64,000 bases of DNA from Streptomyces iranensis (GCF_017874715.1 NZ_JAGGLR010000025.1:1-64000), one strand, 5' to 3'; shown: positions 27,741 to 36,624, counted from the stretch's first letter. Program-made: numbers and translations. The notes: generated by a model not told the origin, from the sequence alone.

Positions 27741-27855
27741 GAAGACCTCCTGAAATGCCACGATAGGAACTGGCTGAACGCTCGGCAAGTGAAAGTGGGG
27801 GCAAATCTTCATCGCGACGGCGGTGCGGGGGCGCGAGGGCCGCTCCACCTGCCAC

Positions 27856-27893
27856 ATTGACGAAACATACGGCCCAATGCATACTCATGCAGA
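27856..27893 (+). promoter_or_regulatory. argG promoter with paired ARG boxes
   Basis: A -35 TTGACG (27857-27862) and -10 CATACT (27880-27885) are 17 bp apart. ARG-like boxes lie at 27856-27873 and 27876-27893, separated by 2 bp. The second contains a perfect palindrome TGCAT-actc-ATGCA (27878-27891) and matches AWTGCATRWWYATGCAWT at about 15 of 18 positions. Layout and spacing equal those before argC, supporting control by the ArgR encoded at 13360. Confidence 0.75.
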
Positions 27894-27921
27894 GAAACGT
27901 ATGGATCGTAAGGAGGCACCC

Positions 27922-29118
27922 GTGACCGAGCGCGTCGTACTCGCCTACTCGGGCGGCCTGGACACCTCCGTCGCCATCGGCTGGATCGCCGAGGAGACGG
28001 ATGCCGAGGTCATCGCCGTCGCCGTGGACGTCGGCCAGGGCGGTGAGGACCTGGACGTCATCCGCAAGCGCGCGCTCGCCTGCGGCGCGGTCGAGGCGGA
28101 GGTCGCGGACGCCAAGGACGAGTTCGCCGAGGAGTACTGCCTTCCGGCGATCAAGGCCAACGCGCTGTACATGGACCGCTACCCGCTGGTCTCCGCGCTG
28201 TCCCGGCCCACCATCGTGAAGCACCTGGTGGCCGCCGCCCGTAAGCACGGCGCCGGGACCGTCGCCCACGGCTGCACCGGCAAGGGGAACGACCAGGTGC
28301 GGTTCGAGGCCGGTATCTCCTCCCTCGCCCCCGATCTGACCTGCATCGCGCCGGTCCGGGACTACGCGATGACCCGGGACAAGGCGATCGCCTTCTGCGA
28401 GGCCAAGGGTCTGCCGATCGCGACCACCAAGAAGTCCCCGTACTCGATCGACCAGAACGTCTTCGGGCGGGCCGTGGAGACCGGCTTCCTGGAGGACATC
28501 TGGAACGCGCCGATCGAGGACGTCTACGAGTACACCGCCGACCCGGCCGCCCCGCGCGAGGCCGACGAGGTGATCGTCACCTTCGACAAGGGCGTCCCCG
28601 TCGCGATCGACGGTGAGCGCGTCACCGTGCTCCAGGCCATCCAGCGGCTGAACGAGCGGGCGGGCGCCCAGGGCGTCGGCCGGATCGACATGGTCGAGGA
28701 CCGGCTGGTGGGCATCAAGTCGCGGGAGGTCTACGAGGCGCCCGGCGCCATCGCGCTGATCACCGCCCACCAGGAGCTGGAGGCCGTCACCGTCGAGCGC
28801 GAGCTGGCCCGCTACAAGCGGCAGGTCGAGCAGCGCTGGGGCGAGCTGGTCTACGACGGTCTGTGGTTCTCGCCGCTCAAGCGGGCCCTGGACGGATTCA
28901 TCGCCGAGGCGAACGAGCACGTGTCCGGCGAGATCCGGATGACCCTGCACGGCGGCCGGGCCGTCGTCACCGGACGGAAGTCGCACACCTCGCTGTACGA
29001 CTTCCACCTGGCGACCTACGACACCGGCGACACGTTCGACCAGTCGCTGTCCAAGGGCTTCATCGAGATCTTCGGGATGTCCAGCAAGATCGCCGCGAAG
29101 CGGGATCTGCGGCAGTAG
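27922..29118 (+). CDS. argG: Argininosuccinate synthase
   Basis: ArgG joins citrulline and aspartate with ATP to give argininosuccinate. The 398-residue protein starts at the GTG at 27922 (MTERVVLAYSGGLDTSV), 5 bp after a full AAGGAGG site. An in-frame ATG at 27901 lies upstream of that site and is less likely. Motifs include the ATP pyrophosphatase loop AYSGGLDTS, HGCTGKGNDQVRFE and SPYSIDQNVFGRA. argH follows after 113 bp containing a strong hairpin. Confidence 0.98.
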   Translation: MTERVVLAYSGGLDTSVAIGWIAEETDAEVIAVAVDVGQGGEDLDVIRKRALACGAVEAEVADAKDEFAEEYCLPAIKANALYMDRYPLVSALSRPTIVKHLVAAARKHGAGTVAHGCTGKGNDQVRFEAGISSLAPDLTCIAPVRDYAMTRDKAIAFCEAKGLPIATTKKSPYSIDQNVFGRAVETGFLEDIWNAPIEDVYEYTADPAAPREADEVIVTFDKGVPVAIDGERVTVLQAIQRLNERAGAQGVGRIDMVEDRLVGIKSREVYEAPGAIALITAHQELEAVTVERELARYKRQVEQRWGELVYDGLWFSPLKRALDGFIAEANEHVSGEIRMTLHGGRAVVTGRKSHTSLYDFHLATYDTGDTFDQSLSKGFIEIFGMSSKIAAKRDLRQ

Positions 29119-29170
29119 CCTGCGTACCGGCGTCAAGCCCGCGTATCCGACGTACGCGACGCATCACGAG

Positions 29171-29200
29171 CCGCCTCCCCGCCCCGCGGCGGGGAGGCGG
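29171..29200. terminator. Perfect 13-bp stem-loop between argG and argH
   Basis: CCGCCTCCCCGCC (29171-29183), a 4-base loop, and GGCGGGGAGGCGG (29188-29200) form a perfect hairpin with no U tract after it. It lies 31 bp before the argH start. It may terminate argG transcripts partly, or stabilise a processed end, giving unequal argG and argH levels. Confidence 0.6.
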
Positions 29201-29231
29201 TCGCACACCCACAGCCGACAGGAGCAACAGC

Positions 29232-30662
29232 GTGAGCAACGGCAACAGCGGCGACGTCCGGCTCTGGGGCGGCCGCTTCGCCGACGGCCCGTCCGAGGCA
29301 CTGGAGAAGCTCAGCGCCTCCGTGCACTTCGACTGGCGCCTGGCGCCGTACGACATCGCCGGATCCCGCGCCCACGCCCGGGTGCTGCACACGGCGGGGC
29401 TGCTCACCGCCGATGAGCTGGAGCGGATGCTGGCGGGCCTGGACCGGCTGGAGGCCGATGTCGCCTCCGGCGACTTCACCGGCACCATCGCCGACGAGGA
29501 CGTCCACACCGCCCTGGAGCGCGGTCTGCTGGAGCGGCTGGGCCCGGACCTCGGCGGCAAGCTGCGGGCCGGCCGGTCCCGCAACGACCAGATCGCCACC
29601 CTCTTCCGGATGTATCTGCGGGACCACGCCCGGATCGTCGGCGGGCTGATCGCCGACCTCCAGCAGGCCCTGGTGGGGCTCGCGGAGGCGCACCCGGACG
29701 TCGCGATGCCCGGCCGTACGCACCTCCAGCACGCCCAGCCGGTGCTCTTCGCCCACCATGTCCTCGCCCATGTCCAGGCGCTGTCGCGGGACGCGGAGCG
29801 GCTGCGGCAGTGGGACGAGCGCACCGCCGTTTCGCCGTACGGCTCGGGCGCGCTGGCCGGGTCCTCGCTGGGTCTCGACCCGCAGGCGGTCGCGGCCGAC
29901 CTCGGCTTCGAGCGGGGCTCGTCCGCCAACTCGCTCGACGGCACGGCCTCCCGTGACTTCGTCGCCGAGTTCGCGTTCATCACCGCGATGATCGGCGTCG
30001 ATCTGTCGCGGATCGCGGAGGAGATCATCCTCTGGAACACGAAGGAGTTCTCCTTCGTGACCCTCCACGACGCCTTCTCCACCGGCTCCTCGATCATGCC
30101 GCAGAAGAAGAACCCGGACATCGCGGAGCTTGCGCGCGGCAAGTCCGGTCGGCTGATCGGCAACCTCACCGGGCTGCTGGCCACCCTCAAGGCCCTGCCG
30201 CTCGCGTACAACCGCGACCTCCAGGAGGACAAGGAGCCGGTCTTCGACTCCTGCGACCAGCTGGAGGTGCTGCTCCCGGCCTTCACCGGGATGATGGCCA
30301 CGCTGACCGTCAACCGCGAGCGCATGGAGGAGCTGGCCCCGGCCGGGTTCTCGCTCGCCACCGACATCGCCGAATGGCTGGTGCGGCAGGGCGTGCCGTT
30401 CCGGGTGGCGCACGAGGTCGCGGGGGAATGCGTCAAGGAGTGCGAGCGGACGGGCATCGAGCTCGACCAGCTCACCGACGAACAGTTCGCCAAGATCTCG
30501 CCGCATCTGACGCCGGAGGTCCGGAGCGTCCTCAATGTGCAGGGCGCGCTGGCCGCGCGCGGCGGCCGCGGCGGCACCGCCCCCGTGGCGGTGCGGGCCC
30601 AGCTTGCGGAGGTCAAGGAGGATCTGGCCGCCCAGTACGCGTGGGCGGGCGCCAAGCGCTGA
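29232..30662 (+). CDS. argH: Argininosuccinate lyase
   Basis: ArgH cleaves argininosuccinate to arginine and fumarate, the last biosynthetic step. The 476-residue protein starts at GTG 29232 (MSNGNSGDVRLWGGRFADG) behind AGGAG. Family landmarks are RAGRSRNDQIATLFR, PGRTHLQHAQPVLFAHH and the flexible signature loop GSSIMPQKKNPDIAEL (about residue 290). It follows argG in the same direction; no separate ARG box is apparent directly before it. Confidence 0.98.
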   Translation: MSNGNSGDVRLWGGRFADGPSEALEKLSASVHFDWRLAPYDIAGSRAHARVLHTAGLLTADELERMLAGLDRLEADVASGDFTGTIADEDVHTALERGLLERLGPDLGGKLRAGRSRNDQIATLFRMYLRDHARIVGGLIADLQQALVGLAEAHPDVAMPGRTHLQHAQPVLFAHHVLAHVQALSRDAERLRQWDERTAVSPYGSGALAGSSLGLDPQAVAADLGFERGSSANSLDGTASRDFVAEFAFITAMIGVDLSRIAEEIILWNTKEFSFVTLHDAFSTGSSIMPQKKNPDIAELARGKSGRLIGNLTGLLATLKALPLAYNRDLQEDKEPVFDSCDQLEVLLPAFTGMMATLTVNRERMEELAPAGFSLATDIAEWLVRQGVPFRVAHEVAGECVKECERTGIELDQLTDEQFAKISPHLTPEVRSVLNVQGALAARGGRGGTAPVAVRAQLAEVKEDLAAQYAWAGAKR

Positions 30663-30700
30663 CGGCGACAGACCGAAAGGGAGAGGTGGGGACACGGAGT

Positions 30701-31690
30701 ATGAGCGTCGAACGTCTCGTGGAGATCGCGGCCCCCGGGACGGGGGTGGCCCGGATCGGGCTCGGCCTGGCCGCGGTCGGCCGCCCCGCCTACATCAACC
30801 TCGGCCGGGACCGTGACCTCCCGGCCGAGCGCCCGGTCGAGGTGATGCGGCGCCGCAGCCATGAGCTGCTGGACGCCGCGTACGCCGCCGGGGTGCGCTA
30901 TCTGGACGCGGCGCGCTCCTACGGCCGGGCCGAGGAGTTCCTCGCCGACTGGCTGCGGGACCGCCCGGACGCCGCCCGGGACGTGGTCGTCGGCTCCAAG
31001 TGGGGCTATACGTATGTCGCCGAGTGGCGTACGGACGCCGAGACCCATGAGGTCAAGGACCATGGCGTCGAGACCTTCGACCGGCAGCGCGAGCTGACCG
31101 ACGCGCTGCTCGGCGACCGGCTGGACCTCTACCAGATCCACTCGGTGACCCCCGACAGCCCCGCCCTCACCGACCCCGTGCTGCACGCGCGGCTGGCCGG
31201 GCTCGCCGCGGAGGGCGTGACGGTCGGCGTCTCCACCAGCGGTCCGCGCCAGGCCGAGGCGATCCGTGCCGCGCTGGCCGTGGAGGTCGACGGCCGTCCG
31301 CTCTTCCGTACCGTCCAGTCCACCTACAACCTGCTGGAGCCCTCGGCCGGGGCGGCGCTGGCCGAGGCCCATGAGGCGGGCCGGGCGGTCATCGTCAAGG
31401 AAGCCGTGGCCAACGGCCGGCTCACCGAGGCGGCCGAGCGGCTTCCGGAGCCCCTGCGCCAGGTGGCCGGGGAGACGGGCGCCACTCCGGACGCCGTCGC
31501 CCTGGCCGCGGTGGCGCACCGCCCCTGGGTGACGGTCGTCCTCTCCGGCGCCGCCACGACGGACCAGCTGCGCTCCAACCTGGCCGCCGCGGATCTCCGC
31601 CTGGACGAGCCGCGGTTGGCCCGGCTGGCGGAACTGGCCGAGCCCCCGGAGACGTACTGGCGGCACCGCGCGGGGCTGCCCTGGGCGTGA
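30701..31690 (+). CDS. Aldo/keto reductase
   Basis: The 329-residue protein has the aldo/keto reductase barrel: IGLGLAAVGRPAYINLG, RYLDAARSYGRAEEFLADWL (Asp and Tyr of the catalytic tetrad), VVGSKWGYTYVAEW (Lys), and DLYQIHSVTPDSP (His). A later VVLSGAATTDQLRSNLAA supplies the NADPH-binding end. All four catalytic residues appear present. It starts 38 bp after argH and is probably transcribed with it, though an arginine-related role is not implied. Substrate unknown. Confidence 0.88.
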   Translation: MSVERLVEIAAPGTGVARIGLGLAAVGRPAYINLGRDRDLPAERPVEVMRRRSHELLDAAYAAGVRYLDAARSYGRAEEFLADWLRDRPDAARDVVVGSKWGYTYVAEWRTDAETHEVKDHGVETFDRQRELTDALLGDRLDLYQIHSVTPDSPALTDPVLHARLAGLAAEGVTVGVSTSGPRQAEAIRAALAVEVDGRPLFRTVQSTYNLLEPSAGAALAEAHEAGRAVIVKEAVANGRLTEAAERLPEPLRQVAGETGATPDAVALAAVAHRPWVTVVLSGAATTDQLRSNLAAADLRLDEPRLARLAELAEPPETYWRHRAGLPWA

Positions 31691-31820
31691 CGCTGCCCGG
31701 CTGAGCGCTCTGCTGGGAGTGCCCCGAGATGCCGTCGACGTCTGCGGCGCCGTCGTGGCTGGTCGCGCCCACGCGGCGGAGCCGCACATCGATACAGCCC
31801 CGCGCCCCTTCGGGGCGGAG
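31690..31820 (+). repeat. Dispersed intergenic repeat, copy after aldo/keto reductase
   Basis: This is the clearest full copy: tgagcgctctgctgggagtg, then gccgtcgtggctggtcgcgc, ccacgcggcggagccgcaca and tcgatacagccccgcgcccc ending ttcggggcgg. The end forms CGCCCC-ttc-GGGGCG, whose top is a C(UUCG)G tetraloop in RNA. It begins at the stop codon of the preceding gene, so it likely acts as its terminator. The same order of blocks occurs at 886, 13914 (inverted) and 36441. Confidence 0.75.
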
Positions 31821-31904
31821 CCTCGCCTTCCAGCCCTCCGGCGTGTGGCATTCCAGCCCCTCCAGGGGGCACCTCCCAGCGGTAGCTGGGGGAGTTTGAG
31901 GAGC

Positions 31905-31943
31905 GGGGTCTGGGGCGGAGCCCCAGTTTCGGGAAGGGGCGGG
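31905..31943 (+). repeat. Second dispersed element, identical 39-bp core
   Basis: The core ggggtctggggcggagcccc agtttcgggaaggggcggg is identical to 50659-50697. It contains a perfect hairpin CTGGGGC-gga-GCCCCAG. Both copies are followed by aggggaa and a cccgcc sequence. A degenerate copy lies at about 750-830. Each lies in an intergenic gap at a gene end. Confidence 0.7.
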
Positions 31944-31989
31944 TAGGGGAACGGCCCGCCGCAGGCGTACACGTACCCCCGGACCCCCG

Positions 31990-32796
31990 CTACAGCAGGC
32001 TCAGGAACGAACGGACAGCGCGGGTGTACGGCCGCGGCGCGTCGTCATGGATCCAGTGACCGCACCCGGCGAACTCGCGGAGCCGCGTGTTGGGTCGGCG
32101 GGTGGCCATCTCGTGGGCGTGGCCCGGCGGCAGCAGCGAGCTGTGCTCGCCGCGCATCAGCAGCGCGGGGCAGGAGGAGCCCAGCCAGTCGTCCCAGAAG
32201 TCACCGCACATGGCCTGCTGGGACGCCATCATATGGCTGGGCTCGAACAGCAGCCGCCAGCCGCCCGATTGCGGGTCCGGCTCGGCGCTGTCCAGGAAGT
32301 ACGAGGCGTCCGGGATGCCCCGGGACTCGATGGCGGCGCGCAGCTTCTCCCGGTCCACGGCCCAGGTCGGCCACCCGGAGACATCGAGCACCGGATGGCT
32401 GACCACCGGACGGTCCGTCACCGCGCCGATGTCCTCGACGACCAGCGCGCTCACCAGATCCGGATGGCGGGCGGCCAGCGCGTACGCGCCGACCGCGCCC
32501 GTGGAGTGGGCGACGACCGGGACCGGGCCGAGACCCAGCTCCCGCAGCAGCGCGGCGGCGTCGGCCACATACTCGTCCAGCGTGAAGGGGCCACCGCCGC
32601 CGGTCAGCCCGTGCCCCCGCTGATCGAGCGCGATCACCCGCCGTTCCGGGGCGAGGGCGGCGGCCAGCGGCGCGTACATCCGGCCCCGGCCGAAGTGGCC
32701 GTGCAGGGCCAGGACCGGGTCGCCCGGTCCGCCGAAATCGGTCACGGCGAACCGCCGACCGCGCAGCATCACGAAGTCGGGGGAGGGCACGGTCAT
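31990..32796 (-). CDS. Alpha/beta hydrolase
   Basis: The 268-residue protein starts at MTVPSPDFVMLRGR (ATG at 32796; an in-frame ATG at 32817 is possible). The alpha/beta hydrolase fold is shown by PVLALHGHFGRGRMYAPLA (oxyanion region), RVIALDQRGHGLTGGG, the nucleophile elbow VVAHSTGAVGAYALA (Ser), and the late GCGHWIHDDAP (His). It could be an esterase, lipase or ring-cleavage hydrolase; nothing nearby settles the substrate. Confidence 0.88.
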   Translation of the reverse strand: MTVPSPDFVMLRGRRFAVTDFGGPGDPVLALHGHFGRGRMYAPLAAALAPERRVIALDQRGHGLTGGGGPFTLDEYVADAAALLRELGLGPVPVVAHSTGAVGAYALAARHPDLVSALVVEDIGAVTDRPVVSHPVLDVSGWPTWAVDREKLRAAIESRGIPDASYFLDSAEPDPQSGGWRLLFEPSHMMASQQAMCGDFWDDWLGSSCPALLMRGEHSSLLPPGHAHEMATRRPNTRLREFAGCGHWIHDDAPRPYTRAVRSFLSLL

Positions 32797-33000
32797 CGTG
32801 GTCACCCGCGGCACCATAGTGGTCGTGCCCGGTGGTGACCAGCGGGTAGCGGAATCAGATCTTCCGTAAATCTGGTGACCCGTGACACCGGCCGGAGCGT
32901 CGGCTCGCCGGACCGCGAGGCGGCGTTTTCGGCCAAATCTGGCGGGGGCACACAAGTGCGGCGGCCCGGAAACCCCGGACCGCCGCGGTTCGCCCGAAAC

Positions 33001-33049
33001 GTCAGCTGTCAGCCGTCAGCCGTCAGCCGTCAGCCGTCAGCCGTCATGC
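33001..33049. repeat. Heptamer tandem repeat at a stop codon
   Basis: Seven consecutive 7-bp units: gtcagct, five times gtcagcc, then gtcatgc. The array spans the stop codon of the acyltransferase gene (TGA on the minus strand at 33044-33046). Because 7 is not a multiple of 3, slippage would change the C-terminal reading frame if the array extended into coding sequence. Confidence 0.8.
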
Positions 33050-33718
33050 GGCCGACTTCGCCTTCGTGGCGTAGATGTCCACGTACTCCTGCCCCGACAG
33101 CCGCATGACCTCGCTCATCACCTCGTCGGTCACGGCCCGCAGCACATAGCGGTCGCGGTCCATGCCCTCGTAGCGGGTGAACTCCAGCGGCTCGCCGAAG
33201 CGGACCTCGACCTTGCCCGGCCGCGGCAGCCCCTTGCCGCCCGGCTGGATCCGGTCGGTCCCGATCATCGCGAACGGCACCACGGGCGCGCCGGTCATCA
33301 GGGCGAGGCGGGCGATGCCGGTGCGGCCACGGTAGAGGCGGCCGTCGGGGGAGCGGGTGCCCTCCGGGTAGATGCCGAAGACCCTGCCCTCCTCCAGCAC
33401 CCGGCGCCCCGTCATCAGCGCCGCGACACCGCCGCGGCCGCCGTCCCGGTCCACCGGGATCATGCCGACGCCGGTGAAGAACCAGGCCATCAGCCGGCCC
33501 TTGAGGCCCTTGCCCGTGACGTACTCGTCCTTGCCGATGAAGAAGACCTGACGGTCACAGACCAGCGGCAGGATCATCGAGTCGATGAAGGTGAGATGGT
33601 TCCCGGCGAGGATCACCGGGCCCGAGCCCGGAATGCCCTCGGCCCCCTCGACCCGTGGGCGGAACATCAGGCGCATCAGCGGACCGAGTACTGCCTTCAG
33701 AAACGCGAATCGGGACAC
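33044..33718 (-). CDS. 1-acyl-sn-glycerol-3-phosphate acyltransferase (PlsC family)
   Basis: The 224-residue protein transfers an acyl group to lysophosphatidic acid in phospholipid synthesis at the membrane. The catalytic H-x4-D box is NHLTFID (His41, Asp46), and the phosphate-binding motif is IYPEGTRSPDGRLYRGRTG. A hydrophobic N-terminus (FLKAVLGPLMRLMF) anchors it. I chose the GTG at 33718 (start SRFAFLKAV) because homologues begin there; an upstream ATG would add 41 poor residues. It is divergent from the phosphodiesterase gene over 262 bp with no other gene. Confidence 0.9.
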   Translation of the reverse strand: MSRFAFLKAVLGPLMRLMFRPRVEGAEGIPGSGPVILAGNHLTFIDSMILPLVCDRQVFFIGKDEYVTGKGLKGRLMAWFFTGVGMIPVDRDGGRGGVAALMTGRRVLEEGRVFGIYPEGTRSPDGRLYRGRTGIARLALMTGAPVVPFAMIGTDRIQPGGKGLPRPGKVEVRFGEPLEFTRYEGMDRDRYVLRAVTDEVMSEVMRLSGQEYVDIYATKAKSAA

Positions 33719-33980
33719 GGGCCCTCCGGTCGGGGTCAAGGTCTGGGACGCAACCGCGTACGGTTCGTCAACCTCGTACCGCACCCGAGCGCCGATGAGG
33801 ACGATACTCGCCGGTCGCGCTCCGGCGCACACCAGGTTCACCCACCTGGTACGCGGTGTTGCCCCCCGTTCCCCACGCGTTTCGCCCGACGTCTCCCGTA
33901 GGAAAGCCGCCCACGCCTACCATCAGGCCGTTCTCTGACGGGATTTGACAGGTGTTGAACACCACATCAAGGAGTGCTGC

Positions 33981-35144
33981 ATGGAGCGGGAGCAGAAGCC
34001 CGGACGGCGCGCCCTGCTGGGGGCCGCGGCCCTCGGCGCGGGAGCGATGGCGCTGAGCGGTGCGGGCACGGCTACGGCCGCGGAGCCGCGGACCGCGCCG
34101 GGCGCGGCCGCGGGAACGTCCGGCCGGGGCCATGAGCTGCCGGTTCCCACCGTGATCGGCCACCGCGGCGCCAGCGGCTACCGGCCCGAGCACACTATCG
34201 GCTCGTACCAGCTCGCCCTGGACATGGGCGCGGACATCATCGAGCAGGACGTGGTCCCCACCAAGGACGGCCATCTGGTCTGCCGCCACGAGAACGACAT
34301 CACGGCCACCACGGACGTCTCCGCCCACCCGGAGTTCGCCGACCGCAAGACCACCAAGACGGTCGACGGCACCAAGCTCACCGGCTGGTTCACCGAGGAC
34401 TTCACCCTCGCCGAGCTGAAGACGCTGCGCGCCAAGGAGCGCATCCCGGGCAACCGCCAGCGCAACACCCTCTACGACGGCCGCTGGGAGGTGCCCACCT
34501 TCGAAGAGGTGCTCCAGTGGGCCGAGCGCGAGGGCCGCGAGCGCGGCCGCCGGATCTGGCTGTACGTGGAGACCAAGCACCCCACCTACTTCCGCAAGCT
34601 CGGTCTCGGTCTCGAGGAGCGGGTGGCCAAGCTGCTCCGCCGCTACGGCCGCCACCGCGAGGACTCGGCGCTGTTCCTCCAGTCCTTCGAGCCGAGCAGC
34701 ATCCAGCGGCTGCGCAAGCTGGTGGACACCCCGTCCGTCGTGCTGCTGTCCACCATCGACAGCCGGCCCTGGGACTTCGTCGAGGCGAACGACCCGCGGA
34801 CGGTCGCGGACCTGGTCAAGCCCGAGGGGCTCAAGTGGATCGCGAGCTACGCCCAGGGCATCGGCCCCGATCTGTCGGTCATCATCCCCCGGACGCCGGA
34901 CGGCAAGCTGGGGACGCCGACCAGCGTGGTGAAGGACGCGCACGCGGCGGGGCTGGTCCTGCACCCGTACACCATGCGCAACGAGAACACCTTCCTCCCG
35001 GCCGACTTCCGCCGCGGCAGCGACCCCAACGCCTACGGTGACGCTTTCGGGGCGTTCAAGGCATATTTCGCGACCGGAATCGACGGCATCTTCTCCGACA
35101 ACGCGGACACTGCGCTGCTCGCGGCGGCGGACTTCCGCAAGTGA
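33981..35144 (+). CDS. Tat-exported glycerophosphodiester phosphodiesterase
   Basis: The 387-residue protein hydrolyses glycerophosphodiesters to glycerol-3-phosphate and an alcohol outside the cell. The signal has twin arginines (PGRRALLGAAALGAGAMA) and ends near ATAAEPR. GDPD motifs are IGHRGASGYRPEHTIGSY, ADIIEQDVVPTKDG and LVCRHENDITATTD, plus YVETKHPTYF. The ATG at 33981 has AAGGAG 7 bp upstream. Exported enzymes of this kind often serve phosphate scavenging; a PHO box was not recognised. Confidence 0.93.
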   Translation: MEREQKPGRRALLGAAALGAGAMALSGAGTATAAEPRTAPGAAAGTSGRGHELPVPTVIGHRGASGYRPEHTIGSYQLALDMGADIIEQDVVPTKDGHLVCRHENDITATTDVSAHPEFADRKTTKTVDGTKLTGWFTEDFTLAELKTLRAKERIPGNRQRNTLYDGRWEVPTFEEVLQWAEREGRERGRRIWLYVETKHPTYFRKLGLGLEERVAKLLRRYGRHREDSALFLQSFEPSSIQRLRKLVDTPSVVLLSTIDSRPWDFVEANDPRTVADLVKPEGLKWIASYAQGIGPDLSVIIPRTPDGKLGTPTSVVKDAHAAGLVLHPYTMRNENTFLPADFRRGSDPNAYGDAFGAFKAYFATGIDGIFSDNADTALLAAADFRK

Positions 35145-35291
35145 TCCGCCCGTGAGAGGCGGCGGCGGGGGCGCGCGAGCGTCGAGCGGCGGGGCGCGCG
35201 AGCGTCAAGGCGCGGCCCCGCCGCTTCCCCGGTCGGGTGAGACCTCGGTCACCCGGCAACCACCCCGTGACCGGGCCTCGTCCCGCCCGGC

Positions 35292-35813
35292 ATGGACCTT
35301 GTGAAGCAGCTGGGCCCGTTGCTGGCCGCCGAAGCGGCGGCCGAGGCACACGGCGTCGGCGTCGAGCCCGCCGAACTCGAACAGGCCGTCTGGCTGCGGC
35401 TGCTGGAACACACCCGGGACACCGGACCGCCGCCCCACCCCGCCCGCTGGCTGCGCTGCGCCGTCCGGGCCGAGGTGCGCGGGGCCAGGCGCCGGGCGCG
35501 CCGCGAGGTGCCGTACGACCCGGTGGCCGGCGGACCGCCCAGCGGCCCCGAGCCCCGTCCGGCCGAACACGCCGTGCTGGCCGCGGAGACCCGCCGGACG
35601 CTGCGCGCGGCGGTGCGGCGGCTGCCCGGACGCTGCCCCGCACTGCTCGCGGCGATGCTCTCCCGCGCGGATCCCACGTATCGCGAAATCGCCGGTCAGT
35701 TGGGAATGTCACAGGGCAGTCTGGGCCCGGTACGTTCCCGATGTCTGGGTTGCCTGCGCAGAATGCTCACGGCGGAGGTTGCGGCTCCTGAACCGTGGGG
35801 AAAGGAGCGATAG
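35292..35813 (+). CDS. Sigma-factor-like protein (ECF type, short)
   Basis: The 173-residue protein looks like a reduced ECF sigma factor. A region-2-like part (ELEQAVWLRLLEHTRDTGPP, then WLRCAVRAEVRGARRRARRE) precedes a region-4-like HTH (TRRTLRAAVRRLPGRCPALL, YREIAGQLGMSQGSLGPVRS, RCLGCLRRML). No anti-sigma gene adjoins it. The 147 bp before it hold a direct repeat of gcgcgcgagcgtc but no gene. Target promoters are unknown. Confidence 0.75.
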   Translation: MDLVKQLGPLLAAEAAAEAHGVGVEPAELEQAVWLRLLEHTRDTGPPPHPARWLRCAVRAEVRGARRRARREVPYDPVAGGPPSGPEPRPAEHAVLAAETRRTLRAAVRRLPGRCPALLAAMLSRADPTYREIAGQLGMSQGSLGPVRSRCLGCLRRMLTAEVAAPEPWGKER

Positions 35814-35936
35814 ACAACCGGCGCCTCGGAGGCGGACGCCGACCACGCGGCGCTTCCACCCAGGCCATGAACCCCCGGTCGCACTCCTACCCTCACCGCG
35901 ACCGGTGGACTGACGACATAGGGGAGGCATGCGCAC

Positions 35937-36440
35937 ATGGGCATGAGCGTGACCATCTCCGCGGCGACCGCGGACGACGCCGAGCAGATTCTGAAGCTGC
36001 AGTATCTGTGCTACCAGGGCGAGGCGGAGCTCTACGGCGACTTCTCGATCGAACCGCTGACGCAGTCGCTCGACGACCTGCGCGCCGAACTGAGCGAGGG
36101 CTGTGTGCTCGTCGCCCGGCTCGGCGCGGAGGTCGTCGGCTCGGTCCGCGGAGTCGTCGACGACAAGGGGACCGCCGCCATCGCCAAGCTGATCGTCCAC
36201 CCCCGGATGCAGCGGCACGGCCTGGGCGGGCGGCTGCTCGCGGCGATCGAGGAGCGGCTCTCCGAGGACCGGGCCGCCAAGCGGTACCGCCTGTTCACCG
36301 GCCACCGCAGCGAGGGCAATCTGCGGCTGTACCGCCGCTACGGCTACGCCCAGGTGGGCACCGAGGAGGTCAACCGCCGGCTGAGCCTGGTCACCCTGGA
36401 GAAGGACGCCACGGCCACCGCGTACGCCGCCAGCGCCTAA
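35937..36440 (+). CDS. GNAT N-acetyltransferase
   Basis: The 167-residue protein has the GNAT fold: VLVARLGAEVVGSVRGVVDD (strands 2-4), AAIAKLIVHPRMQRHGLGGR (acetyl-CoA pyrophosphate loop R-x-x-G-x-G), and RLFTGHRSEGNLRLYRRYGY. A GGGGAGG site lies 9 bp before the ATG at 35937; a second ATG two codons on is possible. The substrate is not predictable. A dispersed repeat follows the stop codon. Confidence 0.88.
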   Translation: MGMSVTISAATADDAEQILKLQYLCYQGEAELYGDFSIEPLTQSLDDLRAELSEGCVLVARLGAEVVGSVRGVVDDKGTAAIAKLIVHPRMQRHGLGGRLLAAIEERLSEDRAAKRYRLFTGHRSEGNLRLYRRYGYAQVGTEEVNRRLSLVTLEKDATATAYAASA

Positions 36441-36556
36441 GCACTCCGCTGGATGTGCCGCGATGCGTCGTCGGTCATCCGCGGCGCCGTCGTGGCCGGT
36501 CGCGCCCCGTGGCGGAGCCACATATCGATGCAGCCCCGCGCCCCTTCGGGGCGCTG
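36441..36556 (+). repeat. Dispersed intergenic repeat, copy after GNAT gene
   Basis: It begins at the stop codon and runs gcactccgctggatgtgccg, cggcgccgtcgtggccggtc, gcgccccgtggcggagccac, atatcgatgcagccccgcgc and cccttcggggcg. It ends in the same CGCCCC-ttc-GGGGCG hairpin as the copy at 31690 and is in the same orientation relative to the upstream gene. Confidence 0.75.
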
Positions 36557-36624
36557 CCGAACCATAGCGGACTTCCTCCGACCTGCTTAGACCGTGGGCG
36601 GACGCGGCCCAGGGCCCGCCGGGG

